DNA from: Topomyia yanbarensis
Taxonomy: Eukaryota; Arthropoda; Insecta; Diptera; Culicidae
Length of the DNA: 64,000 nt
Assembly: GCF_030247195.1 (NCBI RefSeq)
Contig: NC_080671.1
Location: 298,626,917-298,690,916 of the forward strand
Direction of reading: 5' to 3'
Position numbers and translations under genes: made by a program. Positions 32,343 to 43,562 of this stretch are shown here, piece after piece. The notes beneath the pieces were generated by a model. The model did no database searches and was not told the origin of the DNA. It saw nothing but the letters and a program-made list of their open reading frames with translations. Positions within the stretch are counted from its first letter, which is position 1. Every line of letters starts with the position of its first letter.

Positions 32343-33150
32343 CATTCACGGTGTTCCTAAAACCGTTATTAACAACAAAAAATGACCATAAATTTGGCAT
32401 ACGGCATTCGAAAGATACAGTATCCAAGCATCTTCTCAGTGAATTTCAAAATGATCCATCGAGAGATTCGAGAGATATTGCGATTTGAAGTTTTATGATA
32501 CGTTTCATAAGGCAACCAGCAAACACCCACGGGTTTGGTCCTATCTCCATAAACAAAAAATATTTGTCTTCTTATTTAGTACATGGCATTCAAAAGATAT
32601 AGTAATCAAGTATATCCCCTGCAAGTTTGAAAATATTTCATTGACGAAATCGAAAGTTATAACGGTTTGGATGTGGTATGCGGTCATAGATGGGTTTTCT
32701 ACCAGACCTCAAGCGTGAATCCATGTTGGTCCATTGACTATTTAGATCGTTTATATGTGTCGCGGTTTTTAAAGGAAAACCTTACCATTTAATTACATAA
32801 ATAAAATGTACAAAAGGTGTTATTTATATGGTGCACTGAAAAAATATGAAAATAGGGTTGTCTACCTAACGTTAAATATAATGTGTAAATTAAAAAAAAG
32901 ATAAAAGTTGGAATGTTTACTTCAAAAGGCCATATCTCAATGGTTTGTTGACTGATTCTAATTATTTTTTCATTATTGAACAGGTAGACGTTTCATCAAT
33001 AATTTTCATTAGGAAGAATAAAAAATAGAGTTGCCAACTGTAAACAATAGACAACATAATTATCCTCAACTATATGTATTATCACTATTTAGAATATCTT
33101 TATATTCAAAACGACGACCTATCAATTTCTATACATTAGTTGAATGCAAC
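32343..33150 (+). repeat. left arm of a ~3.1-kb inverted repeat
   Basis: From 'tgcattcacggtgttcctaaaaccg' inward, matches the reverse complement of 34437-35431 through 'gttatgcgg..', 'gcgtgaatccatgttggtccattgac', 'ccatatctcaatggtttgttgac' and 'agttgaatgcaa'. It carries the unoccupied target GATATTGC (32474-32481) of the hAT MITE found in the other arm. It also has about 70 bp (near 32560-32625) that the right arm lacks. Confidence 0.78.
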
Positions 33151-33525
33151 GAACGCAAACTACAAATCATGGAAAAATTAAACCATAAATTCAATACATA
33201 CATTCAGAAATATGAAGGTATTTGCTAATTCAGATCAATTTATGTTATGATACGCTTTTTGCTGGAAATTTTGTACAATCGTGATTCGCTGGTTGGGTTG
33301 ATAGATGTTAAAAATGGTCAAAGGAGATGTTATTAGTACAAGTTCACCTGCTCATATCTCTAACTATTGTCAGTTATATTGTTGAATTGAATTTAACATG
33401 AGAATTTGACATTCAGGTGTTTTTAGTTCGATAATGGACCAACTAGCGGAGGTCCAACTAAAAAGCGGCTCCTGTTAAAAATTGAACGACCAGCGACACG
33501 TTTCATATATCCACAATTTGTAGTA

Positions 33526-34426
33526 CCGTAAACCGGGGTGACTTTGATCACTCGAAACATTTTTTGTAGATCGCTTATTAAACAAGAATAGTCTACCGAA
33601 TCATTTTAATTTTAAGTGATTTTTACTCTAATACTGAAATGTTATACTTTTTGAGTATATTGTTCGGTTTTTGGTTACAAAAACTACAAAAAACTGAAAT
33701 TTGACTGTGCCTTATTTTTACGAAGCTTCGTAAAGTGTCTATTTTTTATAAAACAAATAAATCTCAGATTTGAGCAAGAGTAATAAATTACAAGCCAGTT
33801 TTATTTTCCTTTAGAGTGGGATGTGCCAAATTTACTTTTAAGAGTTTGTTTATTTTAAATAAAATATTTTGTGAAACTAGTTGGCAATTATTTCAAATTA
33901 TTTTAAGCTAAAATTCGCCACATTTTTATTGTTCAATATTCCAACGTGTTAAAATGGATGATGTATAAAAAATACATTGTTAAAGCACTGAAAAAACAAT
34001 TTTAGAAGTTTTAAAGGTTTTCAGAATATTTTATTCTAGTTGGACACAAATTTTACGAATTTTGGTTACTCGATTTTACAGTACATTGAAATACTTTGTA
34101 TAATACCAATTAACATCTATTTAACGATGAGAATCTCTCCAGAATTAGCTTAAACGGACATTTGAATGGAAAACATTGACATCAATAACTTAATGTGGGT
34201 GAACATGCAGGTTATCAAAGTCACCCCGGAATACGAAAACGGACTTCAATTTGAAATCATTTTTGGAAAATTAGCTGTAAGCGGACAATTTTAGGTAAAA
34301 CCATCCAATCTTATTCCCCATACATCAGTACATGGTTTAAAAATATTAAACTTGAAAAAAATGTGTTGCGTCTAAAAATATGTAATGAAAAATGCGAAAA
34401 GTGATTAATGTCACCCCGGTTTACGG
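33526..34426. mobile_element. TA-flanked MITE, CCGTAAACCGGGGTGAC ends
   Basis: TA at 33524-33525 and 34427-34428. Left end CCGTAAACCGGGGTGACTTT, inverted right end CCGTAAACCGGGGTGACATT, followed by GATCAC/AATCAC. An internal word AAAGTCACCCCGGAATACG is at about 34218. 901 bp, no coding. It sits in the spacer of the inverted repeat, ending at the edge of the right arm. Confidence 0.8.
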
Positions 34427-34436
34427 TATACAGCAA

Positions 34437-35431
34437 TTGCATTCAACTAGTATATAAAAATGGATAGGCCGCTATTTTTAATACAAAAATATTCACTGAA
34501 TATTGATAATACATGTAGTTGAGATCAATTATATTGTCTATTTATTGATGTAGACAGCTCTATTTTATAATCTTCCTAATGAAAATCAACGATGAAATGT
34601 CTACCAGTTCAATAATGAAAAAATAATTAAAATCGGTCAACAAACCATTGAGATATGGCCTTTTGAAGTAAACATTCCAACTTTCATCTATTTTTTTTTA
34701 CTTTACACATTTGGTAGGCAACCCTATTTTCATATTTTTTCAATGCACCATATAAACAACACCTTTTGTACGTTATATTTATGCAATTAAATGGTAAGGT
34801 TTTCCTTTAAAAACCGCGACACGTATAAACGATCTAAATAGTCAATGGACAAACATGGATTCACGCTTGAGGTCTGGTAGAAAACCCATCTATGACCGCA
34901 TACCACATCCAAACCGTTATTACTTTCAATTCCGTCAATGAAATATTTTCAAACTTACAGGGAGGATGGAGATAGGACCAAACCCGTGGGTGTTTGCTGG
35001 TAGCCTTATGAAACGTATCATAAAACTTCAAATCGCAATATCCAGGGGCGGATCCAGAGAAAAATTTCGGGAGGGGTCCGAAATTTCGATTTTAAATTGA
35101 ACATTACACAATTCGTAATGCGTAATAACCTTGTTTAAAGAATATCAGTTTTGTTGATGAAATTTTATTAGGAATATAATTTTAAGTTTGAAACTTATAT
35201 GAAATTGAAACTAATTAAAAATTTCTCATCAAGTAAAATAATTTCGGAGGGGGTCCGGACCCCCAGGACCTTCCCCCTGGATCCGCCACTGGCAATATCT
35301 CTCGAATCTCTCGATGGATCATTTTGAAATTCTCTGAGAAAATGCTTGGATACTGTATCTTTCGAATGCCGTATGCCAAATTTATGGTTATTTTTTTGTT
35401 GTTAATAACGGTTTTAGGAACACTGTGCATT
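34437..35431 (-). repeat. right arm of the ~3.1-kb inverted repeat, with a hAT MITE inside
   Basis: Inverted match to 32343-33150, ending outward at GGTTTTAGGAACACTGTGCA. A 249-bp MITE (35043-35291) interrupts it. Scattered substitutions between arms show the duplication is not recent. Confidence 0.78.
35043..35291. mobile_element. hAT-type MITE with 8-bp target duplication
   Basis: Ends CAGGGGCGGATCCAG and, inverted, CAGTGGCGGATCCAG. Flanked by exact GCAATATC duplications (35035-35042, 35292-35299). The opposite arm of the surrounding inverted repeat has the single uninterrupted site, so insertion came after the arms formed. Internal inverted G/C-rich tract (GGGGTCCG). Confidence 0.88.
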
Positions 35432-35984
35432 GGCTTTGTTCTTTCGAGCAGAAGTGTCATTGATCATATTGTTTGTACTTTTTCTCGGAAATGCCATTCC
35501 AGTGCACTCCACCCCTCTTGAATGACAATCGAAAATCAATTCCTGTGTAAACTTTTTGTTTTCTTTTTTAACTGGATCGATGACTACAAGAGCGAAAATG
35601 TTGCTACATAAACCATTCGCTGTGAGAAAAGCTCACTGCGTAATTTACACACATACTCGTGAGTAGATTAAATATGTTCCAGGGCAAAGCATGTATGATG
35701 TTGACTTGTTTGCAGACAAAATAGCATCACTGTGTATAATGATGGAGGTTCGTACAAACACCAATGCGATATATTTGTATTGAATACACATTTTCGGACA
35801 AAAGCAAAGCAAGTTAAGTGGACAAACACTTTTACAAGCGAATTTATTTTACTGTAGCGTGTATTTTCATTCAATTTGTTTCATCATGGTTTATATTGTG
35901 TTAGTATAATGCCGAAGCACTATTTGGTCTTCAATGCAATGAAGGCATAATTCATATTCGGAATATGCACGACACGATGTATTA

Positions 35985-36119
35985 TTTGCATTGGGGAAAT
36001 GTTTTGGGTGTAGAGACTGGGAGATCGCAGGTTCGATTCCTGCTAGAGGATATATCTTTTCTCAGTGTGTCCCAGGGATGTAATGCGCCTCAGACCAAAT
36101 AAAGAGGAAAATAAAAAAA
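35985..36119 (+). mobile_element. tRNA-derived SINE fragment
   Basis: Contains a B box GGTTCGATTCC near 36030 after 'gagactgggagatcgca', then a short body and an A-rich tail (AAATAAAGAGGAAAATAAAA). The A box region is poor, so the 5' end is damaged. Confidence 0.5.
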
Positions 36120-36654
36120 ACGCTCTTTGCACTCCCATACGTGCATTCTACTCCATGACTGCAGAAACTTTTCTTAGTACACAACGAGTGCCAAATGGCT
36201 AATGGAAACGGAGAAACCGCCAACTAGCCCCGAGTTCCCCTGCAATAACACGTGGTTTTCATATTCCTACTACTCCCAGTGATTAACTTATACTCCCCCT
36301 ATAATTCGTAACTTCGGTTTCTTTTCGGTACAATCATATTTTCTAATCTTCATAGAACTTTGCTTAGCACTATGTTTCTTTTTATTTTTTCATGGTTTTT
36401 ACTTGATTATAATTTAGTCGACGTTTTTCTCATTCAATATTTTATACTAACACAGCAGTACTATGTTTACGTAATGACAAAAATACAATCTCTTTGCAGA
36501 ATTTGTATTCATCGCTGTACATAAGTAATTGAAATGTTTTATCTGTGGATCTCCTAATAAACACTAAATTTATTAACAAATTATGCAGAACTTAAATTGT
36601 TGATACTATGTGTTATTAGTTATTTTTTAATGACGACATACAATTTGAATTCAG

Positions 36655-36794
36655 GACATTCGGAGGGTGGACCTGTAACCCACCCACCACCCCCTCCAAT
36701 CATCGAGGTGGTCGTTGCTGCTCCAACAATCCAAATTGTAGAAGTAGGACGAAATATTCGTTTGGGCTGTACGGCCCGTTACATTGTGTCCAAG
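36655..36794 (+). CDS. trol: perlecan exon: Ig domain 1, first half
   Basis: Acceptor AATTCAG, donor CAAG|GTATGC, phase 1 to 0. Begins with a Pro-rich hinge HSEGGPVTHPPPPPIIE, then the B-strand side of an Ig C2 domain, VEVGRNIRLGCTARY, giving the first disulfide cysteine. The 74-bp intron after it splits the Ig domain. Confidence 0.88.
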
Positions 36795-36868
36795 GTATGC
36801 GATGAGCGGTTATGCGACTTTAGGATCGATCTGTTTTAAAACTCTTTTATAAAATATTACATATTCAG

Positions 36869-37043
36869 CGTCCAATAGATGTACGTTGGGACCGAGTTGG
36901 AGGACGTATGCCTGAACGAGCTTATACAGAAAGTGGAACCCTTATCATCACCAATGTTCAAATATCTGACAGCGGCACCTACGTTTGTCAAGCTGGTAGT
37001 GGACCTGATACTGCTTACCAGCAGGTTACAGTTACCGTGGAAG
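36869..37043 (+). CDS. trol: perlecan exon: Ig domain 1, second half
   Basis: Acceptor ATATTCAG, donor GAAG|GTAATT, phase 0 to 1. RPIDVRWDRVGGRMPERAY provides the core Trp and LIITNVQISDSGTYVCQAGS the D.G.Y.C signature closing the Ig fold. Confidence 0.9.
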
Positions 37044-37263
37044 GTAATTATACTATTTAAGCTCCCTGTATCAGGCTTGGTCGATATTAGCCGGCTGCTT
37101 GTCTAGCATAAAACAAAATTAATTTTTGTACTTCTCAAAAAAACATTTTTTAAAAAAAAGCTTTCTCAAAATCGTTTCGGAGGAAGTTAGGTATAGTTGT
37201 TATAAAACTCTTCCAATCGTATATGTGTATTGTAAATCGCTTTAAACGCATTTTCGCTTCCAG

Positions 37264-37861
37264 GAGTCTCATCATCCCGTAAACCAGAAGTCACCATTTC
37301 GACTGATGTGATCGATCTCGACGAATATCGTTCAGTTGACGTGAATTGTGTTGCAACTGGTTTCCCAACCCCAGTAATTACATGGGAGCGAATGGATCAA
37401 CATCCACTCTCAACTAATGTAATTCTTGAGTATGGTTTACTTCGCTTCAACTCCCTTCGAAAATCCGATGAAGGCACATACAGATGTAGTGCTCGAAATG
37501 ATATTGGAGAGGCGGACAAAATATTACATGTATACGTGCGTGACTCCAGGCCACACCCCACTCAGCCTCCGCGCCCTGACCACTCATACGAAATTATCAA
37601 AATCAATCCCGACAACTATCAAGGACGAACAGGTGATCAAATTACACTATCCTGTATATGCCAACCTAGCGGTCAAATAAAATGGGCTAAGGCAGGTGAA
37701 CCTAATCTACCACGAAACAGTTATGTGCAAAACGAACTGCTCATAATCGAGCATTCCACAATTGACAATTCGGGTCGATACAGTTGTACTGCAATTTTCC
37801 CAAGTGGTCGTGAACGAACTTCTTTCGTTGATGTCGTAATCGCACCAATTAGGCCTGACCT
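37264..37861 (+). CDS. trol: perlecan exon: Ig domains 2 and 3
   Basis: Acceptor CTTCCAG, donor CCT|GTAAGT, phase 1 to 2, 199 codons. Ig 2: SVDVNCVATGFPTPVITWER ... LRKSDEGTYRCSARND. Ig 3: RTGDQITLSCICQPSGQIKW ... STIDNSGRYSCTAIFPSGRE. Each has paired cysteines, the core Trp and a D.G.Y.C motif. The linker RPHPTQPPRPDHSYE between them is Pro-rich. This is the repetitive Ig array of perlecan domain IV. Confidence 0.92.
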
Positions 37862-37927
37862 GTAAGTATCCAGTAAACAAAAAATCGCAGTAATACTATA
37901 TTATTACTATATCTGTTATTTCTCCAG

Positions 37928-38042
37928 GACAACTCCTCGAGTGAAGACTCTTGATAATAAGCACACCATTACGCAAGGAACTGATTACACCATAATCTGT
38001 GAAGCTACTGGAAACCCACACCCTACAGTTAAATGGACACTG
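37928..38042 (+). CDS. trol: perlecan exon: Ig domain 4, first half
   Basis: Acceptor TTTCTCCAG, donor CTG|GTGAGT, phase 2 to 0. Encodes TTPRVKTLDNKHTITQGTDY then IICEATGNPHPTVKWTL, with the first Cys and core Trp. Confidence 0.9.
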
Positions 38043-38113
38043 GTGAGTCAATCGAAACTAAGCCGCTTCTACTTTGTTTGGTTATGAAGATTTCATTCAA
38101 AAATCGATTTCAG

Positions 38114-38261
38114 AGTGGCAAGCCGTTTTCTCCCAATGTCCAACAAAGCGGAAACACACTCAGAATTCTGAACGCTCAACCTGACAATGGTGGCGTGTAC
38201 ATCTGTGTGGCTGAGAACAGCGAGGGTATGGATCGATCTTACACTCTTGTCGACATTGAAC
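38114..38261 (+). CDS. trol: perlecan exon: Ig domain 4, second half
   Basis: Acceptor GATTTCAG, donor GAAC|GTAAGT, phase 0 to 1. SGKPFSPNVQQSGNTLRILN and AQPDNGGVYICVAENSEGMD complete the fold, with D.GVYIC as the closing motif (Val replaces the first Tyr-side residue, Tyr retained). Confidence 0.9.
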
Positions 38262-38755
38262 GTAAGTATACCTATTTACTAGATTTAAAAGAAACGTGGA
38301 TTTAAACTGTGTCTATTTTTTCAAATGCTTTCACCAGTGCTAGATGAAAATGGTAAATTTTTAATACTTGTTCTTTAGCATTTTTGTTTAATACTCTACC
38401 ACATTTGAGTGAACACCAATTAGTAGAATCTAGGTTGGAAACGCATTCGTGCAATGTACTCGTACTTAAATTGGCAAGGTGGTACAGGGTACAACTCAAG
38501 GCCGCACTATGTTCTCAGTCACATTTAAAACAGTAACTGTAATCTCTACCTTCCCGTGGTGTAAATCAGGATCTATGATCGTATGAAAACAGAGAAGAAA
38601 TAAATCTGAAGACGTCTGTTCCCCCGTTACGAACGGTTTCTCAAGTTGATCAATTAGGTTGAGGTGGTTCAATACAGCATCAGCTCCGAAGCAACCGGCT
38701 GAAAAAGAAATGGGGATCTCATCAGATATATCCATGAATATCCATGATAGCAGGA

Positions 38756-38809
38756 TACTTACCTACCTACCTACCTACCATCCTAAACAATGCAATGTTT
38801 AGGATGGTA
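38756..38809. repeat. ACCT microsatellite joined to a perfect 14-bp-arm hairpin
   Basis: Five ACCT-type units end in TACCATCCTAAACA-ATGCAA-TGTTTAGGATGGTA (38776-38809), a perfect 14-bp inverted repeat with a 6-base loop. Confidence 0.8.
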
Positions 38810-39679
38810 TATGTTTCGATACTGCAAACAACTTTGTGGAAACTTCCAAGAAGATAGGAGAATGTTTAAAAAAGTTATCATGAAAAAACTAATTTTAAGG
38901 GGTCTTCCATATAATATGTTCCATAACTTGTAAACTATTAAAGCTAGATATATGGTGTCTTCAGCAATTTCTTTTGTAGTAAAATTTGCTACAACTTTGC
39001 CGAAGACACAAAGTCTCTATCTTAAATTTCGTATATCACTTATAGGTGAATTAGTCACTGAACGGTATACTTCTTTGGATGCGCAATCATAAGAACAACA
39101 ACTTCTCCGAACAAACTATACTTCTATAGTCAACGGTTTAGACGCTATTAATTTTGAGCACGAAAACGACGTTTTAAAACACTGTGCAATGTAGGCAATA
39201 GTTAACTTAAACTGAAAACTCAATATTCAGAACAGTCAAAATCATACTTGATCCTTCTCAAATTGCTTTGTATATAAAAGATACACAAAATGGTGGGAGC
39301 TGTCATATTACAGTATCGATGAAGAGGATTCAACTACAGGTACCTCGTTAAAATACTTTATACAGTGTTGGCGAGGAGACAATTAAAAAAATGTGGTCAA
39401 AACTATTATTTCAATCAAAATCATTTGTGTGCCTTTGTACCGCGCGGACATCTTGTACATTTGCCTTCGCTGTGCCAACGAAATCGTGAATCTCTGAGTT
39501 TTTCGGACTGTTATTATTAAAGTGAATCATCGCTGTGTTTATTGCATGATCATTATATAACATTATCAACTTCAATTAGTGTATTGAATTGATATTTGTT
39601 TACCGAGAATAGGAAAGATTCTGCTATTTACGATCTTCACAACCTCTACCCATACGTTATCTGTAAACAATAGAGCGAA

Positions 39680-40030
39680 ATGCTTCTCACGAATAAAGCC
39701 ATCCCAATCGCCGCGATGGTCTGCTGTAAATGTACATCGTATATTTCACCGGACGAGGAGAGCATTGTATGTGGTGGTTTTTGCGCAGATCAATATTACG
39801 CAAAATGTGCCGCGTTAACCAATGCTGTAGTATTGAGCTGCAATAAGCACCAGAATATACACTGGATGTGTACACCATGCTCAAAAATTATGAGTGATGT
39901 TTCGCATATTCAAGCTTTTTGTGATAAGCGTGAACTGCTATCGGATGCTGCTGCCGTAATTCCTACCCGCACCCCGTCTATTTGTATTCACCACGTATAT
40001 GGCACCCCTATCCCATTTGTATTGAACTGA
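39680..40030 (+). pseudogene. LINE ORF1 N-terminal fragment with PHD-like zinc finger
   Basis: The frame reads MVCCKCTSYISPDEESIVCG, GFCADQYYAKCAALTN and NIHWMCTPCSKIM. The pattern CxxC...C...C...C..C...HWMC..C fits the PHD-like finger at the N-terminus of ORF1 in insect non-LTR elements; such proteins bind LINE RNA. The usual His in the fH.kC position is Tyr (YYAKC). It ends at a stop at 40030; the C-terminal part may be the fragment at 43146-43562. Confidence 0.6.
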
Positions 40031-41901
40031 CGTAAGTCAACAACTCAGCGGGCACACAAATTATGGGCCCCCCTGATAGTTTAGATTGTTCTGCTCGAAG
40101 CCTCGATCTATCCCAAAGTTGCGTCGAATGGAATCGATTCTGTTCATAGTGGATCGACCTTAACGCGACGTTTTGGATCTGGGCTTAGAAATCATGGCGG
40201 CGTAGCAGATACCTGGTATTCACACACAATTTCAAACAGAGGAGTGTGATGCGCGGTTTCGTGAGGAAATGTGCGAAATGAAAAAAGCAAATCGGCAATA
40301 TTCAGCAAGTTTTAACCGAAATATCTCATTCGCGCGCTGATTTATCTGCAAGAGAGAACTCCAGAGCTTTCACCATTCATTCAAATTCAATCCGAACGAA
40401 TCACAATACAGTTCAGTAAAACGCTTGCCTTCACCCCAACCGAATGAATTGCCGCTATGGATACCGAAGTAACAACACGAGGAAACAGAAACAGGAACGA
40501 ATATATTCACACATACTTGCATAAGCTTGTATCATTATAATGATGAACAGTTGTGAGTATCATTGAGAGAGAGTATATCAGTATTTTCTTCTCTCTTGAA
40601 TAGTGGTCCCTTGTTGCTTGGTTGATTATTTGACGGAATTGGTTCACGAACATAATAGCTGTTGAATCATTCAGATGCATTGTGAAATGCTGAATCCGAA
40701 TATAAATTTCGACTGGCCATATTAGCGGTTTTCAGCGTATTTCGCTACGTCAGTTAAGAACATATGGCTTGTGGAGCGGACATTAGGCAATAGGTACCGC
40801 TAATTTGATTCTTTTGAGGTTTGAGGGGAAAAAATTGAACTTGCGTTCACGCTGCTTTATAAATTTAGGGAAATCGTGGATATTCAAACATCGATATGAA
40901 TTTTATTTATTTTTTTCTTTGGATGTTGCTTCCTCAGATGACTCAGCCCGAACCATATAGATTCAGTTCTTTCTAACATTGTATCTTTAGCTTACGAATA
41001 TTTGGAATTTTATAGTCGTGAACCAAAACGAAGTGGTTATTAGCTTGGTTATAAGTTATTCGCATTTAACAAGGACAATATATGGTTCAAATATGATGTA
41101 CTGCATTCTTTTCCTAAATGTTGTGCAGATTGGTTAAATGTTAACAAATATAATATTAAACACAAATTTGATGAGCAAGATTTATGACTCCTGATTAAAT
41201 TGGATAATACCTACTAACGGAGTGTTTAAAATGTACGGCATATTGTGGAATATTTAATAATCAGAAAATTACTTTGAACTTCGTCTAAAGTTGAGCAGGA
41301 ATAGTAAAATTACAAATGCCTTTCAATCTTTGGGAAGAAATTAGTATCCCGCTTTAATGCTTTAATGATCTGGACAGATTAGTTCGCTGCAATTATTCCG
41401 AGCTTGGCGAATAAAGTTTTCTTCGGAATATCCTCCAAATGAATCTTGACAGTTGACTTCAATGCCTTTATTCTAAGTTAGCCGAGTTTTTTACAACCTG
41501 GCAACCAGAAATATTATTCAAAATTTGTCAACTGGTTAATAAAAACTTGACACAATTTAACAAATTGCATTCATCGACATTTAAATTAAACATGATTTAC
41601 GAAATTCAACGTCATGTGAAATTAAAATTAAATCTATGTATATGTCAGGAGCAGAACATGTAAATTTTTACGATTTTTTTCTAGTTCTATGCAATACTAA
41701 AAAGCCCCCCTGAGTTGAACTTGAACGACTGGCTCCTGAATATTTTAAAATATATTGTATTCCACAAGACAAATTGTTTTTGGTTTAATAATTGAATAAA
41801 CAGGAAGCATGAACCTCTAATGTCATAAACCATCACCAAACATTAATCTCCCTCAAATTTTAAGGATATCCAACATATTCTCCAAATTTTAAATGTGAAT
41901 A

Positions 41902-42709
41902 GAGGAACATAGAGAGACTTGACCAATTGAACCTACGTAAATATCTGAAAACGTGATCAATCTTCCAAAACTCGTTGAAATGTAATATGCAAAAGTATTA
42001 TGCGTATTATTGTTTTTTTCAGAATTGATAATTTACTTTTTCAAAAGTTATAAAAGTTTTTCTGTGATCGTTTTTTTCTGGTCAAGTCTCCCCACCGCGA
42101 GGAGACTTGACCAAGGCGTGAGGAGACTTGACCAAGAGAATTTTGAAATATCGGAACAAAATACAATGGCATAAAACATACTGTTATAATTTTTCTCATA
42201 TTATTGAGTTCCTTAGTACTAGTTAAAAATATAAAACGATTGTATTTCATGAGCTTTGATTTTTTTAATGCATTTCTTTTTTGGAATTAACTGTACTGAT
42301 TACATTGCAGGTTAACGTGTCAGAAAATCAGCCATATAACTGATAACTTTGTTGACTACACTATAAAGCTTTATATTGGTATTTGAGATGGGATTTTTTG
42401 TGACGTTATTGACATTCACACTAGACACCAAAGAATAGTAAATATCAAAAATTTTGAATCTTTCTTCGGCTTATTGGCACTTAGTCAGGTCTCCCCATAA
42501 AATCTTGGTCAAGTCAGCCCTTAACGCAAATTCATGAATTACGGAATATTTTCTATGAGGAAAGGATTTTTCGCTCCAAACTTTTGAAATTAGCTGATGG
42601 AACCGAAACAAATATAAAAATATTAAAAAAAAATTAAAAATTAACCAAATGGAACACGTTATTAATAATTGTTGAATTTCGCGCTTGGTCAAGTCTCCCC
42701 ATGTTCCCC
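41902..42709. mobile_element. MITE with GGAGACTTGACC words
   Basis: Left end GAGGAACATAGAGAGACTTG (after TA), inverted right end GGGGAACATGGGGAGACTTG, both followed by ACCAA. Internal words GGTCAAGTCTCCCCACC, GAGGAGACTTGACCAAGGCG and TGAGGAGACTTGACCAAGAG occur at 42078-42137, GTCAGGTCTCCCC at 42484. The right TA is mutated. No coding. Confidence 0.68.
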
Positions 42710-43145
42710 AAACCCTGTTTCACAATTCGACAATAGGTTGAAGACAAAACTAAAAAATAGGGCATATGAAAAGCGCACAGAACATGTACCTACCTCGAAT
42801 AAAAATAATAAAAGACAACAAACACATTCTCGTTATGAGCGCTGTTTTTCGGGGCAGCTGGGCGGCATCATAGTTCGCAGCTACATTCGCACCCAGCAAG
42901 CAAAGAGAATCAGCGTGCCTATGTACAGCTTGCTATGAAGAACGAATGGTGCACAGCGGTTGATATCTCTTCGAATGAGAGAGAGAATGAGCAACAGGTA
43001 CTATTACGCTATGCTCATATACCTACACATAGAACAGTAATGGTTCACCAGCCTCCGTGGCGATAAACTAAAGCCATCAACACCGCAGCTGGGTGGTGAA
43101 TGGTTCAGTGGGTGGTATATTCGTGAAGCGAAGAACGAATGAAGA

Positions 43146-43562
43146 GTGTTCGTTCTTTCTCAGCTGATTCGTTTTCCAAGCTCTGGAGAACTCTCTTTCT
43201 GTTGTATCGTCTCCTCTGTCGTTAACGAGGTTGATGCAAGGTACCCGGTTTCTAACTACACTCGTTCTTCTTCTGCAAGCACCTCACAATGTTGGTTGTT
43301 TTTCAAAAGAGTGAAAAATACTGTGACCGAGAAAGATATATCCGACATGGTTACTGATTCTCTCGGACCTACCGCAGTGTTTGTGAAAAAATTGGTGCCT
43401 GAATGGAAGGAAACGTCTATGATGCCCTTTATCTCATTCAAATTGGGAATCGATGCTTCACTAAAACGAATCGCATTATGCTCATCAACCTGGCCGCGGG
43501 GAATGTGTTTCCGGGAGTTCTACGATGAATTTGGAGTTTGGGAGCCGAATGTCGAGCGTTAA
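43146..43562 (+). pseudogene. LINE ORF1 C-terminal fragment of an ORF1-only element
   Basis: The frame contains CWLFFKRVKNTVTEKDISDM then VFVKKLVPEWKETSMMPFIS, FKLGIDASLKRIALC and STWPRGMCFREFYDEF. This is the conserved C-terminal region of ORF1 in insect LINEs (same motif as 8134-8315 here). It ends in a stop at 43562 followed by about 100 bp and an A-rich AAATAAAATAAA tail (43695-43730), with no ORF2. Together with 39680-40030 it looks like a HAL1-type ORF1-only derivative, now split by a MITE and other DNA. Confidence 0.62.

Larger units (their letters stand above)
25350..36654 (+). other. trol: perlecan intron, 11.3 kb, filled with transposons
   Basis: Phase-1 intron between the linker exon and the first Ig exon. 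It contains the MITEs and inverted repeats listed separately. Stretches without a listed element (28031-28300, 30750-32340, 35432-35980, 36120-36654) show no gene that I can support. A short CAAGT pentamer microsatellite lies at 25673-25697. Confidence 0.75.

Noticed and set aside
34000..34426. Second arm of a separate inverted repeat made by CCGTAAACC
   Set aside because: These are simply the TIRs of the TA-MITE.
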